Source of the DNA: Treponema sp.
Lineage (GTDB): Bacteria; Spirochaetota; Spirochaetia; Treponematales; Treponemataceae
Assembly: GCA_017940255.1 (NCBI GenBank)
Contig: JAGAZB010000005.1
Coordinates: 1 to 64,000, forward strand
Reading direction: 5' to 3'
DNA length: 64,000 nucleotides
A program made the translations under genes and the position numbers. The notes under the pieces were generated by a model. It did not search any database, had not been told where the DNA came from, and saw nothing but the letters and a program-made list of their open reading frames with translations. Numbering within the stretch: the stretch's first letter is position 1; every line of letters starts with the position of its first letter. Positions 33,021-41,118 of the stretch are shown here, in pieces.

Positions 33021-34872
33021 TTACCATGTTCTCCGTAACAGGGGTGCCTGGTTCCGGGCTTTGACTTGTAACCCAACCACTTCCGTTTATATTCAGGTGA
33101 ATATCACTTCGCTCAAGCAAAGGAAGAAGGTCTTTCTTAGATTTTCCGGTAAAATCTGGAAGCACATCGCCCACCGTAACAGCCTGCGAAGAAGAAAGCT
33201 TAATTACTCCACTGTGTTCCAGAGAAGCGGCTCCTCCGCGGCTCATACCAAGATGGTCGATAATTACATCTGCGGCTTCTCCAATTACAGGAGCAACAAT
33301 TCGGCCACCGTAAGTTTCACCCTTAGCCTTTTCAACAACGATATAAAGAATAATCTGAGGTTCTTCAACCGGGAAAATAGCCATACAGCTGGAAATAAAG
33401 TCTGTATCACTGTAGCCGCCGTTCGGGTCTGCCATCTGGGCGGTTCCTGTTTTTACGCCGATTGCAACATCGCGCAAGTTTGCCCGCGAACCTGTTCCTG
33501 TTTTTGCAGTTGTTTCCATACAGCTAAGAATGTAATCTGCAGTAGTTTTCGAGAAAACACGATTTTTATAAACAGGTTCATGAGTGAGGTAAACTGTTCC
33601 GTCTTTATTTGTGATTTTATGAATAAAGGTGAGTTGAACAGGAACTCCACCATTTGCAATTGCTGTAGCAGCCTGCACCATCTGAAGGGCAGAAACGCTT
33701 ATTTCCTGACCAATTGCAATTGTTGGCTTTGAGCGTGCTGACCAAAGAGGACTTGTGTTATCTTTTACTGTTCCTGCAGTTTCGCCAGGAAGTTCCACTC
33801 CAGTTTTCTGACCAAAACCCAAACCTCTGATTCGGGCAATAAAATCATCTTCACCAATTCTATCGCTTATCTGACCAAGAACATCATTGCATGAAAAGCG
33901 GATTGCATCGCGGGCAGTAAGAGTTCCGTGATGTTCCAGACACTTAATGCGGATTTTTTCGCCGCTTGAAAGTCTTTTTTCGTAAACACCATCGCAGACA
34001 AAGGTTTCATTTGGTGAAATTCCGTGATTATCGTAAACAATTCCTACAGAAAAAATCTTAAATACAGAACCAGGCTCGTAAGCGTTCATTGCCGGTCGGT
34101 CTATGCGGGCCGATGGTGAAGAGTTTGAATAGTTATTCAAATCAACCGAAGGAAAGCTAATGTAGGAAAGAATTTCCCCGTTTTTAGCGTCTGCCGCAAT
34201 AAGCATCATGCTTTCAGCCTGAGTTTCGTTTATAGATTTGCGCGCAATCTTTTCCAGTTTGTATTGCAGGTTAGCATCGATTGTGAGGAAAACATTTTTT
34301 GCCTGTACTGTTTCTTCTCCTTCATGCTGTTCCGGTGAAAGAATTTCCTGCTGAGAAAATTCAATTCCTGCAAGTCCTTTTCCATCATCGCCCATGTAAC
34401 CAATCAGCTGAGAAGCCAAATCATGATTAGGATAGTTTCTTCCAGGAATTTTTTCGTAACTTACAAAGTTGTAGCCCTTTTCATCAGTAATTTTTTTTAC
34501 AGACTCAAAGATTGTTGAATCAATTTTCTTTTTCAGATATACAAATGATTTACTTGAAGATACGGTGTTGTAAACCATTTCTTCATCAAGATCTAATACT
34601 GGCGCAATATTTTTTGCAAATTCGCGCTTCAGTTCTTCATCATCCCTTAAATTTTTAGGTGAAATACCAACATGATAAAAATTTGTCTGAACAGCAAGAG
34701 GAAAACCCGAACGGTCTACAATGGAACCTCGTTCAACTTCGCTTTTATTTTGCACCAGAGGGCGCACCGGCTGAACGGAAAGCTTTGCGTAAGAGAAAAG
34801 TAAAAGCAGGATAGCGAGTCCAGATAGGACGAAAAATATGATTGTGCGTACCGGTTTAAAAAAGCTATTCAA
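33001..34872 (-). CDS. Penicillin-binding protein (FtsI/PBP2-type transpeptidase) with PASTA domain
   Basis: A 623-residue class B penicillin-binding protein cross-linking peptidoglycan. One N-terminal membrane helix (about 10-30), a dimerisation domain (VERGSIVDRSGFPLA), then the transpeptidase domain with nucleophile motif SVFK near residue 267, SCN near 325 and KTGTAQM near 474. A single PASTA domain ends the protein (about 565-623; VGDVLPDFTGKSKKDLLPLLE). Starts at TTG 34872, six bases after AGGGTGG; no better ATG exists. PASTA plus class B architecture suits a division-type enzyme (FtsI/PBP2x), but no ftsL or mur neighbours confirm this. The DUF115 gene overlaps its end, and a cell-wall peptidase gene is divergent from it. 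Confidence 0.88.
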   Translation of the reverse strand: MNSFFKPVRTIIFFVLSGLAILLLLFSYAKLSVQPVRPLVQNKSEVERGSIVDRSGFPLAVQTNFYHVGISPKNLRDDEELKREFAKNIAPVLDLDEEMVYNTVSSSKSFVYLKKKIDSTIFESVKKITDEKGYNFVSYEKIPGRNYPNHDLASQLIGYMGDDGKGLAGIEFSQQEILSPEQHEGEETVQAKNVFLTIDANLQYKLEKIARKSINETQAESMMLIAADAKNGEILSYISFPSVDLNNYSNSSPSARIDRPAMNAYEPGSVFKIFSVGIVYDNHGISPNETFVCDGVYEKRLSSGEKIRIKCLEHHGTLTARDAIRFSCNDVLGQISDRIGEDDFIARIRGLGFGQKTGVELPGETAGTVKDNTSPLWSARSKPTIAIGQEISVSALQMVQAATAIANGGVPVQLTFIHKITNKDGTVYLTHEPVYKNRVFSKTTADYILSCMETTAKTGTGSRANLRDVAIGVKTGTAQMADPNGGYSDTDFISSCMAIFPVEEPQIILYIVVEKAKGETYGGRIVAPVIGEAADVIIDHLGMSRGGAASLEHSGVIKLSSSQAVTVGDVLPDFTGKSKKDLLPLLERSDIHLNINGSGWVTSQSPEPGTPVTENMVIELNLE

Positions 34873-34934
34873 TTATTTCCACCCTATATAACTATACTCA
34901 TTATTCAATAAAATTACCAGATTAAAATCTAAAC

Positions 34935-36179
34935 ATGAGATTATTTTATTCCGATAGTTCAATTATGGAAATAATAAGTTACGTTCAGGACAATTCCCGC
35001 GAAAAAAGAATGCGTATTCCTGTAATTCGGGGGAGAGCTAAGTCTGAAAAATCAATTTCACTCACATATCCAGTATATACCCCGGAATTCCACAGTTTTT
35101 CCGCAAAAAAAGTTAGAAAAAACTTTACTGCCAAAAATCTCTTAAAAGATTTGGGCGCAGCCCTCACTCTAAGTGCAGATTTTTTCAAAACGAATATAAA
35201 ACTCATTTCTTTTGTGCTTTTTTCTGCTGCACTTTTTATATTTGTTTCTTTTTCTATAATAAAAGTAAGAACTTTCACTCTGGACCATACAGGTCCTATA
35301 GAATTGCAGCGAAACGAAAGCCTTGATCTTGCAAGCTTGAATAGTCACATGTCCTCTTTCGCCCTGGAAAAGGGAATGGAATATGATGAAACAGGTAATT
35401 TGCTTGATGTTTCGGGTCTTGCAGCTGAAAATTTTACCGAAGCAGTTACTTTTCAAACTTATAAAGTACGTTCCGGCGATACAATCAGCGGTATTGCCAT
35501 TAAATTCGGCTTGCGTAATATTTCCACTCTTATTTCTGTAAATGATATTGGAAATGTCCGCCAGCTGGCAGCAGGTCAGAAATTAAAAATCCCTTCTGTA
35601 GATGGAATTGTTTATACCGTAAAAAGTGGTGATTCTCTAAATTCAATTTCAGATAAATACGGAATAAAACTCGATGCACTTCTGGATGTAAATGATTTAA
35701 CAAAAGAAACTCTAACAGCCGGCCAGCAGCTTTTTATTCCAGGCGTTGGTCTTGATGCAGGCACCCTGCGTAACGCAATGGGCGAACTTTTTACAATGCC
35801 AATTTCTGCAAAGTTCCGCTGGTCTTCTCCTTATGGTTACCGTGCCGATCCTTTTACCGGAGTAAAAACTTTCCATACTGGTACTGATATGGCTTGTCCT
35901 ACAGGAACTCCTATTCAGGCTGCAATGAGCGGACGCATTATGAAAGTAGGCAACATGCATAGAATTTATGGAAACTATGTGATTATAGACCATGGTAACG
36001 GTTATCAGACTTTGTATGCTCATATGTCAAAAGTGCTGGTTGCAAAAGGTCAGTGGGTTAGTCAGGGAACTAGAATCGGTTTGGTTGGTTCTACCGGCTA
36101 TTCAACCGGCCCTCATCTTCATTTTACTGTTTACAAAAATGGAAAACTTGTAGATCCAATGACAATCTTAAAGAGGTAA
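34935..36179 (+). CDS. LysM-LysM-M23 cell-wall metallopeptidase
   Basis: A 414-residue envelope protein. A cytoplasmic-looking N-terminus, one membrane helix (about 95-115; SFVLFSAALFIFVSFSII), two LysM peptidoglycan-binding domains (about 175-217, YKVRSGDTISGIAIKFG; about 223-268, YTVKSGDSLNSISDKYG), and a C-terminal M23 peptidase domain (about 295-412). Zinc residues are intact: HTGTDM, LYAHMS and GPHLHF. It probably cleaves peptidoglycan cross-links during growth or division, in keeping with the divergent penicillin-binding-protein gene. TAAAAT lies six bases before the ATG and no ribosome site is present, so it may be leaderless. Its stop codon overlaps or adjoins the next start (TAATG). 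Confidence 0.9.
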   Translation: MRLFYSDSSIMEIISYVQDNSREKRMRIPVIRGRAKSEKSISLTYPVYTPEFHSFSAKKVRKNFTAKNLLKDLGAALTLSADFFKTNIKLISFVLFSAALFIFVSFSIIKVRTFTLDHTGPIELQRNESLDLASLNSHMSSFALEKGMEYDETGNLLDVSGLAAENFTEAVTFQTYKVRSGDTISGIAIKFGLRNISTLISVNDIGNVRQLAAGQKLKIPSVDGIVYTVKSGDSLNSISDKYGIKLDALLDVNDLTKETLTAGQQLFIPGVGLDAGTLRNAMGELFTMPISAKFRWSSPYGYRADPFTGVKTFHTGTDMACPTGTPIQAAMSGRIMKVGNMHRIYGNYVIIDHGNGYQTLYAHMSKVLVAKGQWVSQGTRIGLVGSTGYSTGPHLHFTVYKNGKLVDPMTILKR

Positions 36180-36184
36180 TGTAT

Positions 36185-36421
36185 ATGTGTATTTGTGGTG
36201 GTTGTGGTAAAATTTTGGAAAATTCTTTTCATTATTGTCCCTGGTGTGGCTTTTCTAGAATTGAAGAAGAAAAAAAACAATCAATTGATATGAAATATGA
36301 ACAGTATAAAGAAAAATATCTGGAATCTCGTTCTGCCCAAATAGAAAAACTTTCTTCTCAGCTTGAAAATTTGGAAAAAGAACTTTCTGTTCTTGTATTA
36401 AGTGCGGAGATGGCTAAATGA
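36185..36421 (+). CDS. Small zinc-ribbon protein with coiled-coil tail
   Basis: A 78-residue protein: an N-terminal zinc ribbon with two Cys pairs (CGGC and CPWC, plus an extra CIC start) and a charged heptad-like helix (about 30-75; EKYLESRSAQIEKLSSQLENLEKEL). I chose ATG 36185, eight bases after AGAGG; ATG 36179 overlaps the previous stop codon but is too near the ribosome site. Ends ATGA-coupled to the next gene, so peptidase, zinc ribbon and deacetylase-like genes form an operon. Function unknown; an adaptor or regulatory role is conceivable. Confidence 0.75.
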   Translation: MCICGGCGKILENSFHYCPWCGFSRIEEEKKQSIDMKYEQYKEKYLESRSAQIEKLSSQLENLEKELSVLVLSAEMAK

Positions 36422-38598
36422 AAAAAACACTCTTAATTCTTCTATCTTCATTATTTATTTTTCACGTCTTTGCTGAAATTTCTTTTGGCAATCCTGATAT
36501 AAATATGAATGATGAAGTACTTTTTACGGTTCGTCAGAATTCAACTGGAGCAAATCCATATAAATCTGTTTTTTATACAAAAATAAAAGACGGAAGTCCA
36601 GAATCTACTCCAAAGCTTATAACCTGTTACCCAGAGCAGATGGAACTTCTTTCTGAAGGCTCTGTTTTGCAGGTTCGTAACCGCTATGGAACAGCCCGCT
36701 ATTATCGTTCTTCCGGCGAATTAAAATGGCTTACCAAACTTGATAAAATACCAGAGCATGCACTCCCTGTTGCACCTTACAGCGTTAGTCCAGACGGCAA
36801 GTTTTTTTGCCGCATAGAGCGCACTTCTGCAGTTTCCGGCTGTCTTGTTCTTGAAGCTTCTGAATCCGGAAAATCTTTTGTTTTGAGTGAAAACCTCCTC
36901 CTTTCATATGAAAAAGTACCTGTAAAATGGGCTCCAGATTCTTCAGTCCTCATTTATGAAAAAACAGACGGAGTTTACTTTTGTAATCCAGATGCAGTTT
37001 TGCGTGGTGTAGAAATAGAAGAAAAGTATCGCTGTATTGGACGCGGTACAGTTAATTCAATCTGCTGGGCCGATTCAAAATGCCTTGCCTATATAGACGA
37101 TTATCTTCTATATAAAATAAACACCCGTGAGCTTTACACCCTTGGTCTTTACTCTGGAATTATCGGCCAGGGTAAAGCAATGGGCCGCCTGCCTTTCAAA
37201 TTTGACAGCAAGGCAGACACATTCTCTTCTAATTCAGATGTAACTTCGGTTGTTGTTTGCCAGGCAAATCGTCTTTTTAGTTATCTTGTAGTTCAGAGCA
37301 CTTCCTGCGATTACATGGATGTTGTTTATTCTCGTCCTTACACAGATTCAACAGCCTCTTTGATTGATACAACAATCATGTGGAATGAGTACGAATCGCC
37401 AATTCTCTGGCAGGAAAAACTCCCATATAATGGTGCGCCGGAAAAATGTGCCGTTTATCGTCTTTCTTCAAAGGCTGCTCAGGTGCTTGAAATTCAGGAT
37501 TCCGGCCGGCCAGTTCTTTCTCCAAATAAAACAAAAATCGCCTTTTATTCTGGTGCCATTCTTTATGTTTATGATATAAACACATGGAAGCGTATTGCAG
37601 AACTTGCCGGCGAAAAAATTGCTTCGGTAGTTTGGATGAATGAAGAAATACTCTGCGTAGGCGGAGAAAAAAGTATTCGTCTTTGGAATATAAGACAGAA
37701 TATTGCAGAAACAATTACACTTTCTTCTGCAATTGCAGCTTATTGGGATACTTCAGATTATTCAATTGTTGCAGAAACAAACGGTGCTGTTTACTATCGT
37801 TATAAAAATGATACAAACACCTGGAAGCGCCTGAGCGAGCAGCTGCCTCTTTCAGCAAAAAATCAGAATGGACGCTACCGTGTATTTACAGGAACAACTC
37901 AAAATAAACAGTTCAAGAATTCTTTGTATGTACGCACCTTGGGAAGTAAGGCTGTTACAAAAAGTGTCTTCCCTGAAAGTACAGTAAAATCTCCAGAATT
38001 AAAAAAGGTTGCCCTCGTATTTGATTTTTACGACAACGCAGATGGACTTCCACGTATTCTTTCTAATCTGAAAAAATACAATGTAACCGGAACCTTCTTT
38101 TTGAATGGTGAATTTATACGCCGTTATCCTCTGGAAACTCAGCAGATTGTTGCAAACGGTCATGATTGTGCTTCAATGTTCTTTACTGTTACAGATCTGA
38201 CTAAAAACAGCTTTGTGATTAATGAAGAATTTGTACGCCGAGGACTAGGTCGTAACGAAGATGAATTCTACGAATGCACAGGAACTGAACTTTCCCTTTA
38301 CTGGCACACACCTTTCTATGCAGTTACACCGGAACTTATTACTTATGGTGATAATTCAGGTTACGGTTATGTAAATTCTTTCCATGAACTTTCTGAATTC
38401 GATAACCCGGAAGTTCGCCCAGAAGTCCTTATCCGCTCTTATTATGACGATATTGTTCGTCAAGGCGGCGGAATTATCCCGATTGTGGGCGGATTCTCAG
38501 AAGGCTACCATGTTTATCCTCTCTATAATTACCTTGATGTTCTTATCAGCGCACTTATAGACGGCGGCTACGAACTTGTAGGAATTGAAGATTTATAA
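36418..38598 (+). CDS. Propeller-like exported protein with degenerate polysaccharide-deacetylase domain
   Basis: A 726-residue exported protein. Signal peptide 1-19 (FIFHVFAE). About 20-500 has repeated WD40/TolB-like segments (VAPYSVSPDGKFFCRIE; VKWAPDSSVLIYEKTDG; PVLSPNKTKIAFYSGAILYVYD; SVVWMNEEILCVGGEKSIRLWNI). About 525-720 matches the NodB polysaccharide-deacetylase fold (VALVFDFYDNADGLPRILSNLKKYNVTGTFFLNGEFI). The expected TFDDG metal motif reads VFDFYDN and the HxxxH motif is reduced to one His (NGHDCASMF), so catalysis is doubtful; it may bind rather than modify glycans. ATGA-coupled to the zinc-ribbon gene in a cell-wall operon. Confidence 0.75.
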   Translation: MKKTLLILLSSLFIFHVFAEISFGNPDINMNDEVLFTVRQNSTGANPYKSVFYTKIKDGSPESTPKLITCYPEQMELLSEGSVLQVRNRYGTARYYRSSGELKWLTKLDKIPEHALPVAPYSVSPDGKFFCRIERTSAVSGCLVLEASESGKSFVLSENLLLSYEKVPVKWAPDSSVLIYEKTDGVYFCNPDAVLRGVEIEEKYRCIGRGTVNSICWADSKCLAYIDDYLLYKINTRELYTLGLYSGIIGQGKAMGRLPFKFDSKADTFSSNSDVTSVVVCQANRLFSYLVVQSTSCDYMDVVYSRPYTDSTASLIDTTIMWNEYESPILWQEKLPYNGAPEKCAVYRLSSKAAQVLEIQDSGRPVLSPNKTKIAFYSGAILYVYDINTWKRIAELAGEKIASVVWMNEEILCVGGEKSIRLWNIRQNIAETITLSSAIAAYWDTSDYSIVAETNGAVYYRYKNDTNTWKRLSEQLPLSAKNQNGRYRVFTGTTQNKQFKNSLYVRTLGSKAVTKSVFPESTVKSPELKKVALVFDFYDNADGLPRILSNLKKYNVTGTFFLNGEFIRRYPLETQQIVANGHDCASMFFTVTDLTKNSFVINEEFVRRGLGRNEDEFYECTGTELSLYWHTPFYAVTPELITYGDNSGYGYVNSFHELSEFDNPEVRPEVLIRSYYDDIVRQGGGIIPIVGGFSEGYHVYPLYNYLDVLISALIDGGYELVGIEDL

Positions 38599-38610
38599 TA
38601 ACCGTATACA

Positions 38611-38742
38611 CTGAAAAAAGGGCTACCGCGTCGCAGTCTTGCAAAACACACGGGTGCAAGCCGTTTTGGAACTGATTAAACGCGCTTCGCGCCGGCTTGC
38701 AAGTGTGTTTTCAATCCTGCTTCGCTCGCGCCCTTTTTTCAG
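38611..38742. ncRNA. Nested palindromic element C (candidate structured RNA)
   Basis: Outer stem CTGAAAAAAGGGC (38611-38623) / GCCCTTTTTTCAG (38730-38742), 13 perfect pairs. 15-by-15-nt internal loop (38624-38638 and 38715-38729). Inner stem TTGCAAAACACAC (38639-38651) / GTGTGTTTTCAA (38703-38714, one bulge), then TGCAAGCCG (38655-38663) / CGGCTTGCA (38693-38701). A TATAAT box (38594-38599) ends 11 nt before the outer stem. It could instead, or also, terminate the upstream operon through its T6 run. Confidence 0.5.
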
Positions 38743-38867
38743 AATGTCTTGATTAATAATCTTCACTTGCAAGTTCTTCAAAAATTGCTTGCCTTTTCAA
38801 AGCCTATAAAAATCATTATAATAATCCCACATTTTTACAGCTCTGTCATTTTATGGAAGGGAAAATT

Positions 38868-40922
38868 ATGGCAAATACTTCATTAGACAAAATGCGCAAC
38901 ATTGGTATTATGGCGCATATTGATGCGGGAAAAACTACAACAACAGAAAGAATCCTCTATTATACAGGTAAAATTCATAAGATTGGTGAAATTGATGACG
39001 GACAGGCCACAATGGACTGGATGGCTCAGGAACAGGAGCGTGGTATTACAATCTGCTCCGCTGCAACAACAACTTACTGGAAAAATCATCAGATAAATAT
39101 TATTGATACACCGGGCCACGTAGACTTTACTGCCGAAGTAGAACGTTCGCTTCGTGTTCTGGATGGTGCAGTTGCTGTAATTTGTGCGGTAGACGGAGTT
39201 CAGCCACAGACCGAAACTGTATGGAAGCAGGCAGACGAGTTTTCTGTTCCACGCCTTTGTTTTATGAACAAAATGGACCGAATTGGAGCAGATTTCTTTG
39301 GTTCAATGGATGATGTTCACGAAAAATTTGGAGTTGAAACTCTTGCCCTGCAGATTCCGATTGGACAGGGACAGGAATTTGAAGGTGTAATTGACCTTCT
39401 TAATATGAAAGAAATACGCTGGCACGAAGATGATGAAGGCGAAACATTTGATGTAACAGATGTTGATTCTTCACGTCTTGCTCAGGCTCAGGAGTGGCGT
39501 GAAAAACTTGTAGAAACTGTTGCCGGCAGCGACGACGCTCTTATGGAAATCTACCTTGAAGGTGGAGAAATTTCTGTAGACCAGCTTAAGGCTGCTATCC
39601 GCAAGGGTACAATCAACAGAACCTTTGTTCCTTTTGTAATGGGTTCAGCCCGCCATAACCAGGGTGTCCAGCCTCTTATTGATGCAATTATTGATTATCT
39701 TCCTTCTCCAACAGATATTCCTCCTGCAAAGGGAATCCGCATGAAGAAAGATGTGGAAGAAAGTGTAGAAGTTCCTTGCGATGCTTCAGAAATGCCTCTT
39801 GGTCTTGTTTTTAAGATTCAGTTTGACCGCGAAATGGGACCTTTGTGCTATGTCCGCATGTATTCCGGAAAGATTCAGGCTGGTACTCAGATTTATAATA
39901 CAAATAAAAAGAAACGCGAGCGTGTAAACCGTATTTTGCGTATGCATGCAAATAAGAGCGAACCTTGCGATTCAATTTCTGCAGGTGATATCGGTGTATT
40001 TATTGGTCTTAAGCTTGCTCAGACAGGTGACTCTATCGGAAGTGAAGCTTTCCCAATCCTTTTGGAACAGCCAAAGTTTCCTCAGCCTGTAATTTCTGTT
40101 GCCCTTGAACCAGAAAGCATGAGCGAAAAGGACAAGATGAATGAAACTCTTGAAATCTTGAGCCGCGAAGACCCAACATTTACAAGTCATGAAGATGCAG
40201 AAACCGGCCAGTTGATTATCAGCGGTATGGGTGAACTTCACCTTGATGTTCTTGTTACCCGTATGCGCGATGACTTTGGTGTAAAGTGTAATGTTGGTGC
40301 TCCTCAGGTAACTTACCGCGAGTCTGTATCAGGCTCAGCAGAGGCTACAGAAGAGTTCAGCCGCGTACTTGCCGGAAAAGAAAATACAGCTTCCCTTACA
40401 ATTACAGTTGAACAGCGTGAGCAGGGTAGTGGAAACTCCTTTGAAATTACCTGCCGTCATGCAGAAGTTCCAGATGAAATTATTGATTCAATTAAGAGTG
40501 GATTTATGTCTGCCCTTAATTCAGGAATCCGCTATGGTTATCCATGTACAGATGTTGGTGTAAAGGTTACCGCAATTGGTTACAACGAGCTTACATCTTC
40601 TACTTTTGCCTTCGAGGCATGTGCTGCTCAGGTTTTTGACAAAGCTTGTACTGCAGCTAATCCTGTAATTCTGGAGCCTGTAATGAACGTAGATATTTCT
40701 TGCCCTAAGGAATTTGTTGGTCCGGCCAGCAGCCAGCTTAGTCAGCGCGGCGGAAACATTATGGGCCAGGATTCAAAAACAACCGGCGAAATTATTCACG
40801 CTCAGGCTCCAATGGCAAATATGTTCGGATTTACAACAAATCTGCGTTCTGCAACTCAGGGGCGTGCAAGCTTCTCTATGGAGTTCAGCCACTTCCAGCT
40901 TAAGGTTGGCGGTCTAGGCTGA
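38868..40922 (+). CDS. fusA: Translation elongation factor G
   Basis: A 684-residue GTPase that drives tRNA-mRNA translocation or ribosome recycling. G1 AHIDAGKTT, G2 ERGITICSAAT, G3 DTPGHVDF, G4 NKMD; domain IV begins near 475 (VTYRESV) and the end (GRASFSMEFSHF) is typical. The start is ATG 38868, after GAAGGGA; an upstream ATG at 38853 lacks one. It is not in the usual rpsL-rpsG-fusA-tuf cluster, so a second EF-G paralogue elsewhere is likely and this may be a specialised form; which one performs translocation cannot be told here. Confidence 0.9.
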   Translation: MANTSLDKMRNIGIMAHIDAGKTTTTERILYYTGKIHKIGEIDDGQATMDWMAQEQERGITICSAATTTYWKNHQINIIDTPGHVDFTAEVERSLRVLDGAVAVICAVDGVQPQTETVWKQADEFSVPRLCFMNKMDRIGADFFGSMDDVHEKFGVETLALQIPIGQGQEFEGVIDLLNMKEIRWHEDDEGETFDVTDVDSSRLAQAQEWREKLVETVAGSDDALMEIYLEGGEISVDQLKAAIRKGTINRTFVPFVMGSARHNQGVQPLIDAIIDYLPSPTDIPPAKGIRMKKDVEESVEVPCDASEMPLGLVFKIQFDREMGPLCYVRMYSGKIQAGTQIYNTNKKKRERVNRILRMHANKSEPCDSISAGDIGVFIGLKLAQTGDSIGSEAFPILLEQPKFPQPVISVALEPESMSEKDKMNETLEILSREDPTFTSHEDAETGQLIISGMGELHLDVLVTRMRDDFGVKCNVGAPQVTYRESVSGSAEATEEFSRVLAGKENTASLTITVEQREQGSGNSFEITCRHAEVPDEIIDSIKSGFMSALNSGIRYGYPCTDVGVKVTAIGYNELTSSTFAFEACAAQVFDKACTAANPVILEPVMNVDISCPKEFVGPASSQLSQRGGNIMGQDSKTTGEIIHAQAPMANMFGFTTNLRSATQGRASFSMEFSHFQLKVGGLG

Positions 40923-40928
40923 TAAAAA

Positions 40929-40970
40929 CAGGTGTCAGGTTATAGGTGAAAATTTGTGACCTGACACCTG
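40929..40970 (+). terminator. Hairpin after fusA
   Basis: Twelve-base-pair perfect stem CAGGTGTCAGGT / ACCTGACACCTG with an 18-nt loop. No T-run; probably terminator or mRNA 3'-end stabiliser. Confidence 0.5.
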
Positions 40971-41029
40971 AATTTACGTCTACCATTCTTTTTAACTTTT
41001 TCTAAAATCAAAAAAATTAAAAAATAAAT

Positions 41030-41082
41030 TTGACAAGTCCTCATTTGTCCCTTATCCTAGTATTAGAAGTGACACGTGTTGA
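41030..41082 (+). promoter_or_regulatory. Promoter and LacI-type operator O1 of the galactanase operon
   Basis: TTGACA (41030-41035), a 17-nt spacer and TATCCT (41053-41058). Operator GACACGTGTTGA (41071-41082; palindromic core ACACGTGT 41072-41079) lies just after the expected start point, suiting repression. It is the inverse complement of the TCAACACGTGTNNA sites at 49874, 49925 and 51463. Confidence 0.75.
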
Positions 41083-41118
41083 TTACACGATGTAACATTT
41101 TTATTTAAAGAGGTCTGT

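Noticed and set aside
23094..38742. Integron attC sites
   Set aside because: Nested imperfect palindromes recall attC, and Treponema integrons are known, but no GTTRRRY core with a complementary partner is present and the elements do not flank promoterless cassettes.
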